Shown here: one piece after another, positions 18,998 through 27,694 of the stretch
Position numbering within the stretch: the first letter of the stretch is position 1
Layout: each line of letters begins with the position of its first letter
Assembly (NCBI GenBank): GCA_024229515.1
Contig: JAAESI010000028.1
Location: forward strand, 1 to 47,648
DNA: 47,648 bases
Direction of reading: 5' to 3'
Origin: Pseudomonadota bacterium
GTDB lineage: Bacteria; Myxococcota_A; UBA796; UBA9615
The notes under the pieces: generated by a model
Databases searched by the model: none
What the model was told of the DNA's origin: nothing
The model's input: only the letters and a program-made list of their open reading frames with translations
Position numbers and translations under genes: made by a program

Positions 18998-20707
18998 GTG
19001 ACTACGTCGTCCCTGACGGAACTGGTCCAGCGCCTCGAACGGGGTGAACTCGCTGTGGACTCGTTCGCCGCGCAGGTTCATGAACTCTTCGCTGGCGGTC
19101 CCACCGGGGAGACCTCCCCTGGTGGCCCCGAGCCGCTGCTGGGTGACTATCTGGTTCTGGCCGGACTCGCTGGCGGCGGGATGGGCCTGATCATGCGGGC
19201 GCGTCATCGCGACCCAGGGGTGGTCGCCGCCCAGGGGGGCGAGGTGGCGCTCAAGCTTCTCCGCGCCCAGTTCTTCGACGACGACGAGGCGCGCGGTAGG
19301 TTCGAGGCGGAGGCCGAACTGGGGATGCGGCTCGACCACAAAGGCCTAGTCCGAGTCTTTGACTACCTCCACATCGGTCCGGCTCTCGTCATGGTCATGG
19401 AGCTGATCGAGGGCCGCGAGATGGCCCAGATGATCGGCCGCGAGACCGGGCCGATTCCCTGGGCGCGAGCGCTTCCGGTGTTCGCTCAGCTGGCCGGCGC
19501 AGTGAGCTACCTGCACCGCCAGGGAATCGTCCACCGAGACCTCAAGCCTGCCAACGTGATGATTACCGACGGGGGCGAGGTCAAGCTGCTGGACCTGGGC
19601 ATCGCCAAGGACCCCGACTCGTCCGCCGAGCTGACCTCAGCGGGCGCAGGGATGGGGACGCTCAACTACGTCGCCCCCGAGCAGGCCGAAGACGCCAGTC
19701 TGGTCGACGGTCGCGCCGACATCTACGCCCTGGGGATGACGCTGTATCAGATGCTCGCCGGCCGGCTTCCCTGGGAGCCGAGAGACTCTCCGATCCAGAC
19801 CCTCCGCAGGAAGCTCGATGGCGATCTGGCACCTCCATCGAGCTTCTACCCGGCTGTGCCCGGCGAGCTCGAAGAGGTCGTGGGGCGCTGCTTGGCGGTG
19901 GATCCCGATGCGCGGTACGCCACGATCGAGGCGTTGCTGGCGGCGATCGACCGGGCTGTCGAGGCCATCCAGGACCATCTCCGCCGAGGGGATGCTCTCA
20001 GCACTCTGCCGGCGGAGCGTCTGCTCGCCTGGGACCAGGCCCTCGGAAATACGGGTGGGCTCCGGTCTCCCCGCGGCGATGGTTCGGTCCCCCGCGAGCG
20101 TTTGGGACGCTTCGCCGTCCCGCGCACGCCGCTCGGGGTCGCGCTCGCCTCCGCCGTCGGCGCGCTCCTGGTCGCGGCTGTCCTCATCGCGGCGGTGGTG
20201 CTCCTGCGGGGCGGGGATGGCGGCACGGAGGAGGCTCCCTCAGCGAACTCACCCACGGCGTTGGCGGTCCCCCTGCCGTCCCCGCCCTCCCGAGCGGAGT
20301 CTCCCGTGGCCACGGCGCCGCCGGGCCTCGAGAGCGTAGCCCGCGCAACCGCAGCGCCCCCAGCGCCCGACGATCCGGTTCGCGAGGCGTCTGAGGGGGG
20401 GCCACCGTCGGAGACCCACACCGAAGAGGTTCTCGATCGGCCTGCGATTGACTTCCAGGGGAGGATCCCCGGATGGGTCCGAGACATCCTGGAGGGGGAG
20501 GGTGCAAATCAGTACGATCTGGCGATTCGGGAGGCGCGCTTCAAGGCGGCGGCCCAGGTTCACGTGTATTTCGACGCGGAACGGCCCACCTCCGCGGAGG
20601 ATTTCAGGAACCGGATGCACGCTCGGGGCGGCGTCGAAGCACTCCGCCTTCGCAGGGATGGCGTGACCGGGTACGTGCTCGAACTCAAGGTCAGTCTGAC
20701 GCGATGA
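18998..20707 (+). CDS. Ser/Thr protein kinase C (SHOCT-like, kinase, TM, outer domain)
   Basis: 569 residues, GTG start preceded by GGGAGGAG. A short SHOCT-like helix pair (VQRLERGELAVDSFAAQV) opens the protein. The kinase domain (~50-310) has AGGGMGLIM, GGEVALK, VHRDLKPAN and YVAPEQ. The metal-binding motif is DLG (LLDLGIAK) instead of DFG, a tolerated variant. The QGG insert before the VAIK Lys is present. A transmembrane helix lies at about 378-402, then a Pro-rich stalk and an ~80-residue outer domain (WVRDILEGEGANQYDLAIRE) of unknown type. It runs convergently into the Zn-ribbon/FHA gene with 18 bases between. It is probably an active receptor-like kinase whose outer domain differs from that of kinases A and F. 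Confidence 0.85.
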   Translation: MTTSSLTELVQRLERGELAVDSFAAQVHELFAGGPTGETSPGGPEPLLGDYLVLAGLAGGGMGLIMRARHRDPGVVAAQGGEVALKLLRAQFFDDDEARGRFEAEAELGMRLDHKGLVRVFDYLHIGPALVMVMELIEGREMAQMIGRETGPIPWARALPVFAQLAGAVSYLHRQGIVHRDLKPANVMITDGGEVKLLDLGIAKDPDSSAELTSAGAGMGTLNYVAPEQAEDASLVDGRADIYALGMTLYQMLAGRLPWEPRDSPIQTLRRKLDGDLAPPSSFYPAVPGELEEVVGRCLAVDPDARYATIEALLAAIDRAVEAIQDHLRRGDALSTLPAERLLAWDQALGNTGGLRSPRGDGSVPRERLGRFAVPRTPLGVALASAVGALLVAAVLIAAVVLLRGGDGGTEEAPSANSPTALAVPLPSPPSRAESPVATAPPGLESVARATAAPPAPDDPVREASEGGPPSETHTEEVLDRPAIDFQGRIPGWVRDILEGEGANQYDLAIREARFKAAAQVHVYFDAERPTSAEDFRNRMHARGGVEALRLRRDGVTGYVLELKVSLTR

Positions 20708-20725
20708 GGGCGCCCCCGGAGCGGC

Positions 20726-21526
20726 TCAGTCGGGCGAATCAGGGACGAGCATGAGGGTCATCGCGATCGGCCCGATCTTCAGCACATCGCCCTGGCCGAG
20801 CCGGACCTTCTCGTCCAGAACATCCACGCCATTGACGAAGGTACCGTTGGTGGAGTCGTTGTCCGAGATCCACACCACCCCCGGTCGACTCACGATGGTC
20901 GCGTGCGCGCGGGAGATTCCGTCGTAGTTCAGAACCACGTCTGCGGCCGTGTCGTTGCCGAGCGTGGTTCGACCCTTCCGGACCGGCCACATCTCACCGG
21001 AGGGGTTGGCGGAGAAGCTGACGAGCACGCCCAGGAGGCGTCCTCGGCCTTCGCTCTTGCCGCGCGGACCGCCGGCGTCGCCGTCCTCCCAGACGTCCGT
21101 CTTGTTGCGCCGCCGCGTCGACGGCGCGGCGGCGGCGGGCCCGGGCGGAGGTGCCGTCCCCGGGCCGTCATCCACGACGATCGTCTTGCGTCGGCCAGCC
21201 GGCGACGGAGCGGCGATGGGGGACGGGGGCACGGGCGCGGCCGGTTGGGGGGGGAGCGGCGCAGGTCCCGGCCCGTCAGCAACCATCGTTGCCTGGCGGG
21301 GGTTTCGGCCGGGCGGAGGTGTATCGACGGGAGCCATGCCCACGGTGCCGCGTTGTCCCCCGGAACCGGACCGCGCGCCCTTGGGGCACCAGGGGCACTG
21401 CTCCGCAGACATGCCTGGCGGCAACTCGTGGCCGTTCTTGCACACCGCAGCTTTGAGGTCTTGGCCGCATGAGCCGCAGTGCTCATCGTTGGGGCTGACG
21501 GGGGCGGTGCACAGGGGACAGTTCAT
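20726..21526 (-). CDS. zinc-ribbon and FHA domain protein
   Basis: 266 residues, cytoplasmic. The N-terminus has three CxxC-type knuckles (CPLC, CGSC, CPWC) with further Cys, fitting one or two zinc ribbons. A Pro-rich middle carries three copies of a basic-Thr-acidic motif (RQATMVADG, RRKTIVVDDG, RRNKTDVWEDG), likely phosphorylation sites. The C-terminal FHA domain (~165-266) has SRAHA and STNGTFVNG. The Arg of the usual GR turn is Asn (LGNDTAAD), so phospho-Thr binding may be weakened. It resembles Fha-type scaffold proteins of type VI secretion and the mycobacterial GarA logic, where a phosphorylated N-terminal Thr interacts with the protein's own or another FHA domain (analogy). It is the last gene of the 29425-20726 minus-strand operon. 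Confidence 0.85.
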   Translation of the reverse strand: MNCPLCTAPVSPNDEHCGSCGQDLKAAVCKNGHELPPGMSAEQCPWCPKGARSGSGGQRGTVGMAPVDTPPPGRNPRQATMVADGPGPAPLPPQPAAPVPPSPIAAPSPAGRRKTIVVDDGPGTAPPPGPAAAAPSTRRRNKTDVWEDGDAGGPRGKSEGRGRLLGVLVSFSANPSGEMWPVRKGRTTLGNDTAADVVLNYDGISRAHATIVSRPGVVWISDNDSTNGTFVNGVDVLDEKVRLGQGDVLKIGPIAMTLMLVPDSPD

Positions 21527-21581
21527 CGAGTTCGCCTGGTTGTTTTCGCGGTCTGCCGACAGGCCGACCTTCGTTCGGTGG

Positions 21582-23006
21582 TCACTTGTTCTTCCCGTTC
21601 TTCTTGTTCTTGGGTCCCTTGCCGGGCTTGGTGGGCTTCACCGGCTGGAGATCGCCCTGTTTCTTTTCGGGCGTCGGCTCGGGGGTCGGCTCGAGCGTTG
21701 GCTCGGGCGTTGAGACCTGAGTCGGGGCTTCGGTGGGGGGCTCCTCCTCATCCTGATTCACATCATGATCCCGCAGCGGCGCCTGATCCGGGGTGGGCTC
21801 GGGGCTGGAGTCGGCGGTGGGCTGCTCTATGGGCGCTGGCGTCGGGGTCACGGCCGGCGGCCGTGGCTTCGGCGCCGGAGTGGGGGCAGGGGTCTGCTGT
21901 TCGAGTCCGGGGGGCGTGGGGACTTCCGAATCGATGGGCGTAATGGCCTCGTCGGACGGCTCGGTGGGGGGCTGTTCGATGGGTGCTTCCGTCGGGACCC
22001 CATCCTCTTCGATGGGGGGCTCTCCCTCCCCGCGTAGGAGGAAGAAGGCCGCAGCGGCCGCGACGGCGAGCAGTCCGACCGCGACGGCGATCAGCTTGGG
22101 CGTCGGCTTGAAGCCGGCTACCGGGACGTCTGGCGTCGAAGGGCGGGCCGCATGCTGCACCGGTCGCTTCGCTGCCGCTGCGCCCGCGCGTTGGTTCGCC
22201 TTGGGTTCGATCTGCTGCCGCGCCTCGGCCATGCAGGCCGCGGTGGCGAGCTCCAGCACCTGGACGGTGACGTTGTCTTCGGCGCCGCGGGTGAGCGACC
22301 GGTCCATCATCGACCGCACCGCTCGCGGTGCGATGTCCCGCTTGAGGATGCCGCCGATCTCGCCCAGTTCTAGCGCGCTGTAGAGGCCGTCGGAGCAGAG
22401 GAGAAAACGATCGCCCTCCTGGGCCCGCACCGGCTCGCTGACCTCGACCTCGACCCGCTGCCCTCGGCCCACGGCCTGACTCAGGATGTGCCGCCGGTCG
22501 TCAGTCTCGGCCGCGTCCTCGCTGAGCTGGCCGCTCTCGATGAGCTTGCGGACGAGGGAGTGGTCCTCCGTCAGTTGGGTCAGCTCAGCGCCCCGGAGGA
22601 GGTACGCGCGGCTGTCTCCGACGTGGGCAAAGTGCAGCAGGTCTCGGTCGACGAACGCAAGCACCAGCGTGGTGCCGGCCCCCGCAAGATCAGGGCTGCT
22701 GGCCGCCGCTTGGGAGACCTTGGCGTGGGCCTCTTCGCCCATTTCCCGCAGGAGGGTTCCGACGTCGTCGCGCGTCCCGTCAGAGACGAAGCGTCGGCAG
22801 ACCGTGTCGACCGCGATCCGGCTCGCTTGCATCCCGCCCTTGGCACCGCCCATCCCATCGGCGACCACGGCGAGGAGCCGGTCGGCGTTCCGCGGGTGGA
22901 CGAGGTGCCGGACTGCGTCCTCGTTGTTCGGCCGGTCGGGCGAGGTACCGCGGTCCGTCAGCTCGGCGACGACCCACCCTCCGTAGATTGCGTTGCGTCC
23001 GTCCAT
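21582..23006 (-). CDS. PP2C-type Ser/Thr phosphatase with TM and Pro/Thr-rich tail
   Basis: 474 residues. The PPM/PP2C catalytic domain (~8-245) has all metal-binding blocks: DRPNNED, VVADGMGG, GDSRAYLL, CSDGLYSAL and EDNVTV. A transmembrane helix (~302-325) and a long Pro/Thr/Glu-rich tail follow, ending in a Lys-rich end (KNKKNGKNK). The catalytic part is cytoplasmic, so it should dephosphorylate the island's kinases and FHA proteins, as PppA reverses PpkA in type VI secretion and PstP reverses Pkn kinases in mycobacteria (family knowledge; the link here is inferred). I start at the ATG at 23006, one base after the upstream stop (TGAAATG); the longer upstream frame has no homology. Confidence 0.9.
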   Translation of the reverse strand: MDGRNAIYGGWVVAELTDRGTSPDRPNNEDAVRHLVHPRNADRLLAVVADGMGGAKGGMQASRIAVDTVCRRFVSDGTRDDVGTLLREMGEEAHAKVSQAAASSPDLAGAGTTLVLAFVDRDLLHFAHVGDSRAYLLRGAELTQLTEDHSLVRKLIESGQLSEDAAETDDRRHILSQAVGRGQRVEVEVSEPVRAQEGDRFLLCSDGLYSALELGEIGGILKRDIAPRAVRSMMDRSLTRGAEDNVTVQVLELATAACMAEARQQIEPKANQRAGAAAAKRPVQHAARPSTPDVPVAGFKPTPKLIAVAVGLLAVAAAAAFFLLRGEGEPPIEEDGVPTEAPIEQPPTEPSDEAITPIDSEVPTPPGLEQQTPAPTPAPKPRPPAVTPTPAPIEQPTADSSPEPTPDQAPLRDHDVNQDEEEPPTEAPTQVSTPEPTLEPTPEPTPEKKQGDLQPVKPTKPGKGPKNKKNGKNK

Positions 23007-23007
23007 T

Positions 23008-24789
23008 TCAGGCCTGCGCCGCACGGATGGAGACGCGGCAGCGGCCGAAGGCGAGATCGGCCCCGGGGGCGACGTCGAACGGCTGAGCCTGACGCACCGT
23101 GCCCAGGAAGGTCCCGTTCGTCGAGCCGCGGTCATGGACGCGGATTCCTGCGTCCGTCGCCTCGACGTCCGCGTGGTAGCTCGAAACCGTCCCGTCGGTC
23201 AGCAGAATGTCACTCCCCTCGGCTGCGCCGAGTCGATGCATGCGGCCGGGGTGGACGATGAAGTGCCGCCCCGCGTCCGCGCCGTCGACCACGTCGATCC
23301 ACCAGGAGCGTCCGTCCATCACCATCGTCTTGGACCGGCCCCTTGGGACGGACGGCGAGACGGGCGCTGCCGGCGCAGAGGGCGGGGTCGGCGGGGAAAC
23401 GGCCGGAGGGGTGGGCACCCCGGAGCCGCGGCTGCCGAAATCGACCCCAGGTCCGCCCACGCTCGGCCCCTGTCCGACCATGGGAGGCCCGGCCTCCGTT
23501 TCGACCAGCGTGGGGCCGCGCTCGCCGGAGGACGGGGCCGTCCTCGGCGAAGGCATCCGCATCGAGGTTCCGGACGAGTCGCGACGGACCTTCTTGGGCC
23601 GGGTCCAAATGATGAGGATGATCGCGATCAGGACGAATCCGACCGCGCCAATGCCCAATACGACCCAGCCGATCAGTCCCTTCTGGCTCAGCCCCTCCTC
23701 GTCCTCCGCCTCGTCGGTCGTGGCGGCGGCTGGCACGGCGGTGGGAAACACGACGCCCGGAGAAGGAATCTCGAACCGGAAGCTGCGATGCAGCGGCCCC
23801 GTCGGCGTAGCGACCGACACCGTGGCCGCGTACTCGCCGGCCGGGAGAGCCCCCGTGCCGCGCAGTTCGAGGCGATAGACGCCATGGGCAGTTTCGTGGA
23901 ACTGCTGGAACGCCTGAACCACCGGATCCTGGCCTTCGAGAATGGGGCCGTACGCCTCCACCGTGTCGCCGTGCGAGGCGGCGCTGAGCGCGCGCATGGT
24001 CTCGAGTCCGTGCCCCTCTGCGGCCGAGGCCCCGGGCTCGAACCAGACCGAGAAGAACGGGATGGCGGTCTTCTGGGCCAAGCCCTGGATGTAGTCGGAG
24101 GTAAAGGGGTCCTTGCTCCCTTCATCGATCCCGTCCCCGAGCACCAGGACCGCTCGCATCGGGGGCAGAACGTCGTCTTCCCCCAACAGGCTTGTCGTTC
24201 GTCCGAGGGCCTCGTACAGCACTGTTGTGCGTGTTCCGTAGGGAACGCTCAGGCCGTCGATCCGCTGATCCAGTTCCCCGCGCTTGGCGGTCCACGGCGC
24301 TTCCAAGCCCCGGACGACATCGTCGAACGTGACGATGGTGGTCCAGTCCTGACCTTCGACCGTCTGATGGGCGTACCAACTCGCCGCGTTGCGCACCCGG
24401 TGCATGGAGTCGCGCATCGAACAGGAGGTGTCGACCACCATGGCGACCGCGATCCCCTCACCCGTATCTCGCACCTGGCGTGCATCCGCGATGGCGAGGG
24501 GCGAGCCCACGGCCTCGACCGACGGCGAGGACACCCCGAAAGAGGCCGCAGTCAGGCCCTCAGCGGGCTTGCGAGCGGCCGTGCGAACGGAGACGTAGGC
24601 GGTGAGTGAGTTGGGAGTCGCGACCACCCGCGAGACATCGACCGTCGTGACGGTGGCTGCGGGGTCCGCCGGGGGAGCAGCGGGCGGGTCCTGAGCGAAG
24701 CTCGATGGGCTGAGCGTGCAGAGCAGAGCAGCGGCACCGACCGCGAGGGCCACCGCCCCCCGGACTTGGCGTGTGTCAGCCGTCGTCAT
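23008..24789 (-). CDS. VWA-TM-FHA transmembrane protein
   Basis: 593 residues. A signal sequence (~10-32) is followed by an extracytoplasmic von Willebrand A domain with a MIDAS motif (VDTSCSM, DxSxS; later LGDGIDEG). A transmembrane helix at about 370-395 (GWVVLGIGAVGFVLIAIILI) leads to a cytoplasmic Pro-rich linker with RSKTMVMDGRSW, a possible phospho-Thr site, and a C-terminal FHA domain (~500-590, SSYHADVEA, STNGTFLG). The FHA domain has Ala where the GR Arg is expected (LGAAEGSD). The topology allows a metal-dependent outside ligand to be coupled to phospho-signalling inside. P. aeruginosa PpkA combines a kinase with a VWA domain, so the parts may be split here. The start codon overlaps the ABC gene's stop (ATGA). 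Confidence 0.85.
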   Translation of the reverse strand: MTTADTRQVRGAVALAVGAAALLCTLSPSSFAQDPPAAPPADPAATVTTVDVSRVVATPNSLTAYVSVRTAARKPAEGLTAASFGVSSPSVEAVGSPLAIADARQVRDTGEGIAVAMVVDTSCSMRDSMHRVRNAASWYAHQTVEGQDWTTIVTFDDVVRGLEAPWTAKRGELDQRIDGLSVPYGTRTTVLYEALGRTTSLLGEDDVLPPMRAVLVLGDGIDEGSKDPFTSDYIQGLAQKTAIPFFSVWFEPGASAAEGHGLETMRALSAASHGDTVEAYGPILEGQDPVVQAFQQFHETAHGVYRLELRGTGALPAGEYAATVSVATPTGPLHRSFRFEIPSPGVVFPTAVPAAATTDEAEDEEGLSQKGLIGWVVLGIGAVGFVLIAIILIIWTRPKKVRRDSSGTSMRMPSPRTAPSSGERGPTLVETEAGPPMVGQGPSVGGPGVDFGSRGSGVPTPPAVSPPTPPSAPAAPVSPSVPRGRSKTMVMDGRSWWIDVVDGADAGRHFIVHPGRMHRLGAAEGSDILLTDGTVSSYHADVEATDAGIRVHDRGSTNGTFLGTVRQAQPFDVAPGADLAFGRCRVSIRAAQA

Positions 24790-27692
24790 CCTCGTTCCAC
24801 CCTCTTCACGCTCGACAATATCAGAGCCGACCCGCCCAGGCAGCAGACCCCCAACAATGCGACGACGGCCAAGGACACACCTGCGGCGGCGTCGCCGAGG
24901 TCGATCATCGCGAGGATCGACTCCACCCCACCGGAGGAGACCTCGCCGTCGGCCTCTACCGTTCCCATCACGTCCCGAATGACTGCGTCCCCCAGGGGCA
25001 CCGTCTCCGCGCCCGAAGCGGTGCAGGCGGCCGAATCGGCGCTCCACCACAGCTGGTCGGCCCGGCAGACTTCGTCGTCCAGGGCCGCGGCCTGAGTTCG
25101 GAGAAGGGACTCGAAGATCCAGCGCAGGGGGACCCCATGCGACAGCCCCTGAAGCCAGCCCGCCATCCGGTCGTAGATTGGAAGAAAACCGCTCAGGAGG
25201 AGCTGAGGCAAGAGCACCAGCGGGACCATCGCGACCGCCATCAGTTCGCTGCTGGAGCGAGCCGACAGAAGCAGCCCCAGGCCGGTGCCGCACAACGCCC
25301 CCATGTAGAGCACCGCGAGCAGTTGCGGGTAGACCGTCCAGGAGCCGTACCCCATCGCGATCCCCACGCCCGCCAGGATCACCATCTGGAGCAGGCAGAG
25401 TTGCGCTTGCACGATGAACTTCGATGCCAGATAGGCCGTCGACGAAAGTCCCCAATGGAGCTCGCGGATGAAGATCGCCCGCTCCGAGACGATCTCGCGC
25501 GCGGCGTTGCTGCAGCCGAGCCAAAGCGAGCCGGCCGCGAGCATGAAGAGAGCCTGGAGGAACGACTGGTGGCTGGAGAACCATCCCGTCACGCCCGACA
25601 CCGTCTCCTGCTGGACAGCGTTGCGGAAGAGGAAGCTCATCAGGACCAGGAGAATGACCGGCTGGGCCAACTGGACCGCGAGACTGGGCCAGTCCGCGAC
25701 CTTGAGTTGAATGCTGCGAGAGACCAGCGCGGCGACCTGAAACGGCCAGGACACGCGGGGCGCCTTCTCGAGATGGGAGGAGCCGCTGCCCTGCGCGGCA
25801 CCGACCTCCGGCCGGGCCTTGAAGAACGTGGTCCGCTCCTGCGAGCCGTCGTACACCTCCGCGAGCGCCGGGACGTTCGGGTGCTCGTTGACGACGTCGA
25901 GTACGAATTCAGCCGGATTTCGGCTGCCCCCGACGACGTCGTGCCCCAAGGTCGATTGGGCCGCCTTGCGGAAGTATGCGACCGCCTCCTTGAGGGGGCC
26001 GAGGTACAGCAGCTCGCCGCCACGCTTCCGCGCGATGCTCCCCTGCCCTTTTCCAACCAGGAGCAGATGGTCGATCTTCTCGAGCGCGCTCTCGCCCGGC
26101 TGATGGATCGTCATCACGACCGTGCACCCCCCGTCGGCGAGGTCGCGGATCAAGCTCAGCACCTGCTCCGTGGAGTGCGAATCGAGTCCTGAGGTGGGCT
26201 CGTCGAGGAACAGCAGATCAGGTTGCCTCATCAACTCCATGGCGATGTTGACCCGCCTGCGCTGGCCGCCCGAGATCCCTCCCGAGACCGGATCGCCGAC
26301 CCGCGACCCGGCGATGTGCCCGAGCTGCAGGTCGTCCAGGACCGACCGGACGCGGTCGGCCACCTGGGCGGGGGTCTCCCCAGGCATGCGAAGCCGGCCC
26401 GTGTACGTGAGGACCTGCTCCACCGTCAGGTCCCGGTGCATGATGTCGTCCTGCGGGACGTTCCCGATGCGGTGGGCGAATCGCGCGAAGTTCCGCCGAA
26501 GTTCGACTCCGTCGGCGAGGACCCGTCCCGTCTCGGGCCGCTTGTACCCGCTCAGCAGGCGGAGCAGGGTGCTCTTGCCGGCCCCGGATGTCCCCATCAC
26601 CGCGATGACTTCGCCCGGCCCCAGCGCCAGCGACATTCGCTCCAGGAGGTTCCGACGGGGCACCCTCAGCCCCCACGCGAGCAGGGCGCGGCGAACGGCG
26701 ACCTTGGCTCGGTCACCGGGTGCGCTGGTGGAGTCGAGGTCGAAGGCAGGGTCGTCCACGGCGAACGACACGCCCTCTGCCCGCAACCGAATGCCGCGCG
26801 CGAGGCCGACGACTCCGGCGGCGACCCGGCCTTCGCGGAGATCGAGCGGCACCGGCCCGATGAGAACGTCCGCGTCCTTGGGGAGCGGCACGCTCCCGCG
26901 GACTCGCACTCCATTGACGAAGACCCCGTTCTCACTGCCGAGGTCGATAACCTCGACGCCGGCGGGACTCACCCGGATCATCGCGTGAACGGACGAAACA
27001 CGGGCGTCCGAGAGCACCACCCCGCAGCGGTCGGGGTCCCGGCCGATGGTGATGTCCCCGGAACTGGGCAGCGTGAGGCTGGTGCCTTCCGCCGGCGAGG
27101 AGGCCCCCCGCGGGCCGATCGGCGAATCCGACCACCACGATCGGACGACCTTCTGCGGAACCGAGAGGGAGCCGAGGTGGAGATGGCTCTGGGCCGTGAT
27201 CGGGGTGGGTGCCCAGATTCGGACCCGATCCACGTAGGTGCCGTTCGCCGATGCGCGTCGGCCCCCGGCGGGGAGGGGAGCGCCGTCGTTGACGTAGACG
27301 ATCCCCCCGTCGGACCAAACCTCTGCGTGCCGTCGTGACACCATCGGCTGATCAAAGACGAGGTCACACTCCGTACTGGCACCGAGCACGAGCGTCCCCA
27401 ACTGGGCTGCCGCTCCACTGCCCTGTCGCAGCCGCGGGTCGGCGAGATCGAGGATGTGCCGCCCGAGAAGCACGCGCCCGTTGGGCTGAACGGCGGTCGG
27501 AGTGCCGGCTGGGACCGCCACGCCGTTGACCCAGGTTCCGTTGACGGAGCCGAGGTCCTCGATCAGGAAGCCGACGCTGGTGCGCCGGATCCGAGCGTGG
27601 TGGCGGGAGACGGTCGGGTCCTCGATCGTGACGTGGAGCCCCGGCCACCCTCCGATGTACAGCCAGCCTTCTGCTTCAGTCGTGCCTTGCAC
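24786..27692 (-). CDS. triple-FHA ABC exporter (ATPase and permease fused)
   Basis: 968 residues. Three FHA domains come first: FHA1 (~5-95, TVSRHHARI, SVNGTWVNG), FHA2 (~100-200, MVSRRHAEV) and FHA3 (~220-310, ARVSSVHAM, SENGVFVNG). Only FHA3 keeps the GR Arg (IGRDPDRC). The ABCG-type ATPase has Walker A GTSGAGKST (~367), signature SGGISGGQRRR and Walker B LLFLDEPTSGLDS. The C-terminal half is an ABC2-type permease with about six helices (~660-960). Architecture matches mycobacterial Rv1747 (FHA-FHA-NBD-TMD), a Ser/Thr-kinase-regulated exporter, with one extra FHA domain. The substrate is unknown. GTG start at 27692, 2 bases after the upstream stop; no ATG is available before the first FHA. 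Confidence 0.88.
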   Translation of the reverse strand: MQGTTEAEGWLYIGGWPGLHVTIEDPTVSRHHARIRRTSVGFLIEDLGSVNGTWVNGVAVPAGTPTAVQPNGRVLLGRHILDLADPRLRQGSGAAAQLGTLVLGASTECDLVFDQPMVSRRHAEVWSDGGIVYVNDGAPLPAGGRRASANGTYVDRVRIWAPTPITAQSHLHLGSLSVPQKVVRSWWSDSPIGPRGASSPAEGTSLTLPSSGDITIGRDPDRCGVVLSDARVSSVHAMIRVSPAGVEVIDLGSENGVFVNGVRVRGSVPLPKDADVLIGPVPLDLREGRVAAGVVGLARGIRLRAEGVSFAVDDPAFDLDSTSAPGDRAKVAVRRALLAWGLRVPRRNLLERMSLALGPGEVIAVMGTSGAGKSTLLRLLSGYKRPETGRVLADGVELRRNFARFAHRIGNVPQDDIMHRDLTVEQVLTYTGRLRMPGETPAQVADRVRSVLDDLQLGHIAGSRVGDPVSGGISGGQRRRVNIAMELMRQPDLLFLDEPTSGLDSHSTEQVLSLIRDLADGGCTVVMTIHQPGESALEKIDHLLLVGKGQGSIARKRGGELLYLGPLKEAVAYFRKAAQSTLGHDVVGGSRNPAEFVLDVVNEHPNVPALAEVYDGSQERTTFFKARPEVGAAQGSGSSHLEKAPRVSWPFQVAALVSRSIQLKVADWPSLAVQLAQPVILLVLMSFLFRNAVQQETVSGVTGWFSSHQSFLQALFMLAAGSLWLGCSNAAREIVSERAIFIRELHWGLSSTAYLASKFIVQAQLCLLQMVILAGVGIAMGYGSWTVYPQLLAVLYMGALCGTGLGLLLSARSSSELMAVAMVPLVLLPQLLLSGFLPIYDRMAGWLQGLSHGVPLRWIFESLLRTQAAALDDEVCRADQLWWSADSAACTASGAETVPLGDAVIRDVMGTVEADGEVSSGGVESILAMIDLGDAAAGVSLAVVALLGVCCLGGSALILSSVKRVERG

Positions 27693-27694
27693 AG

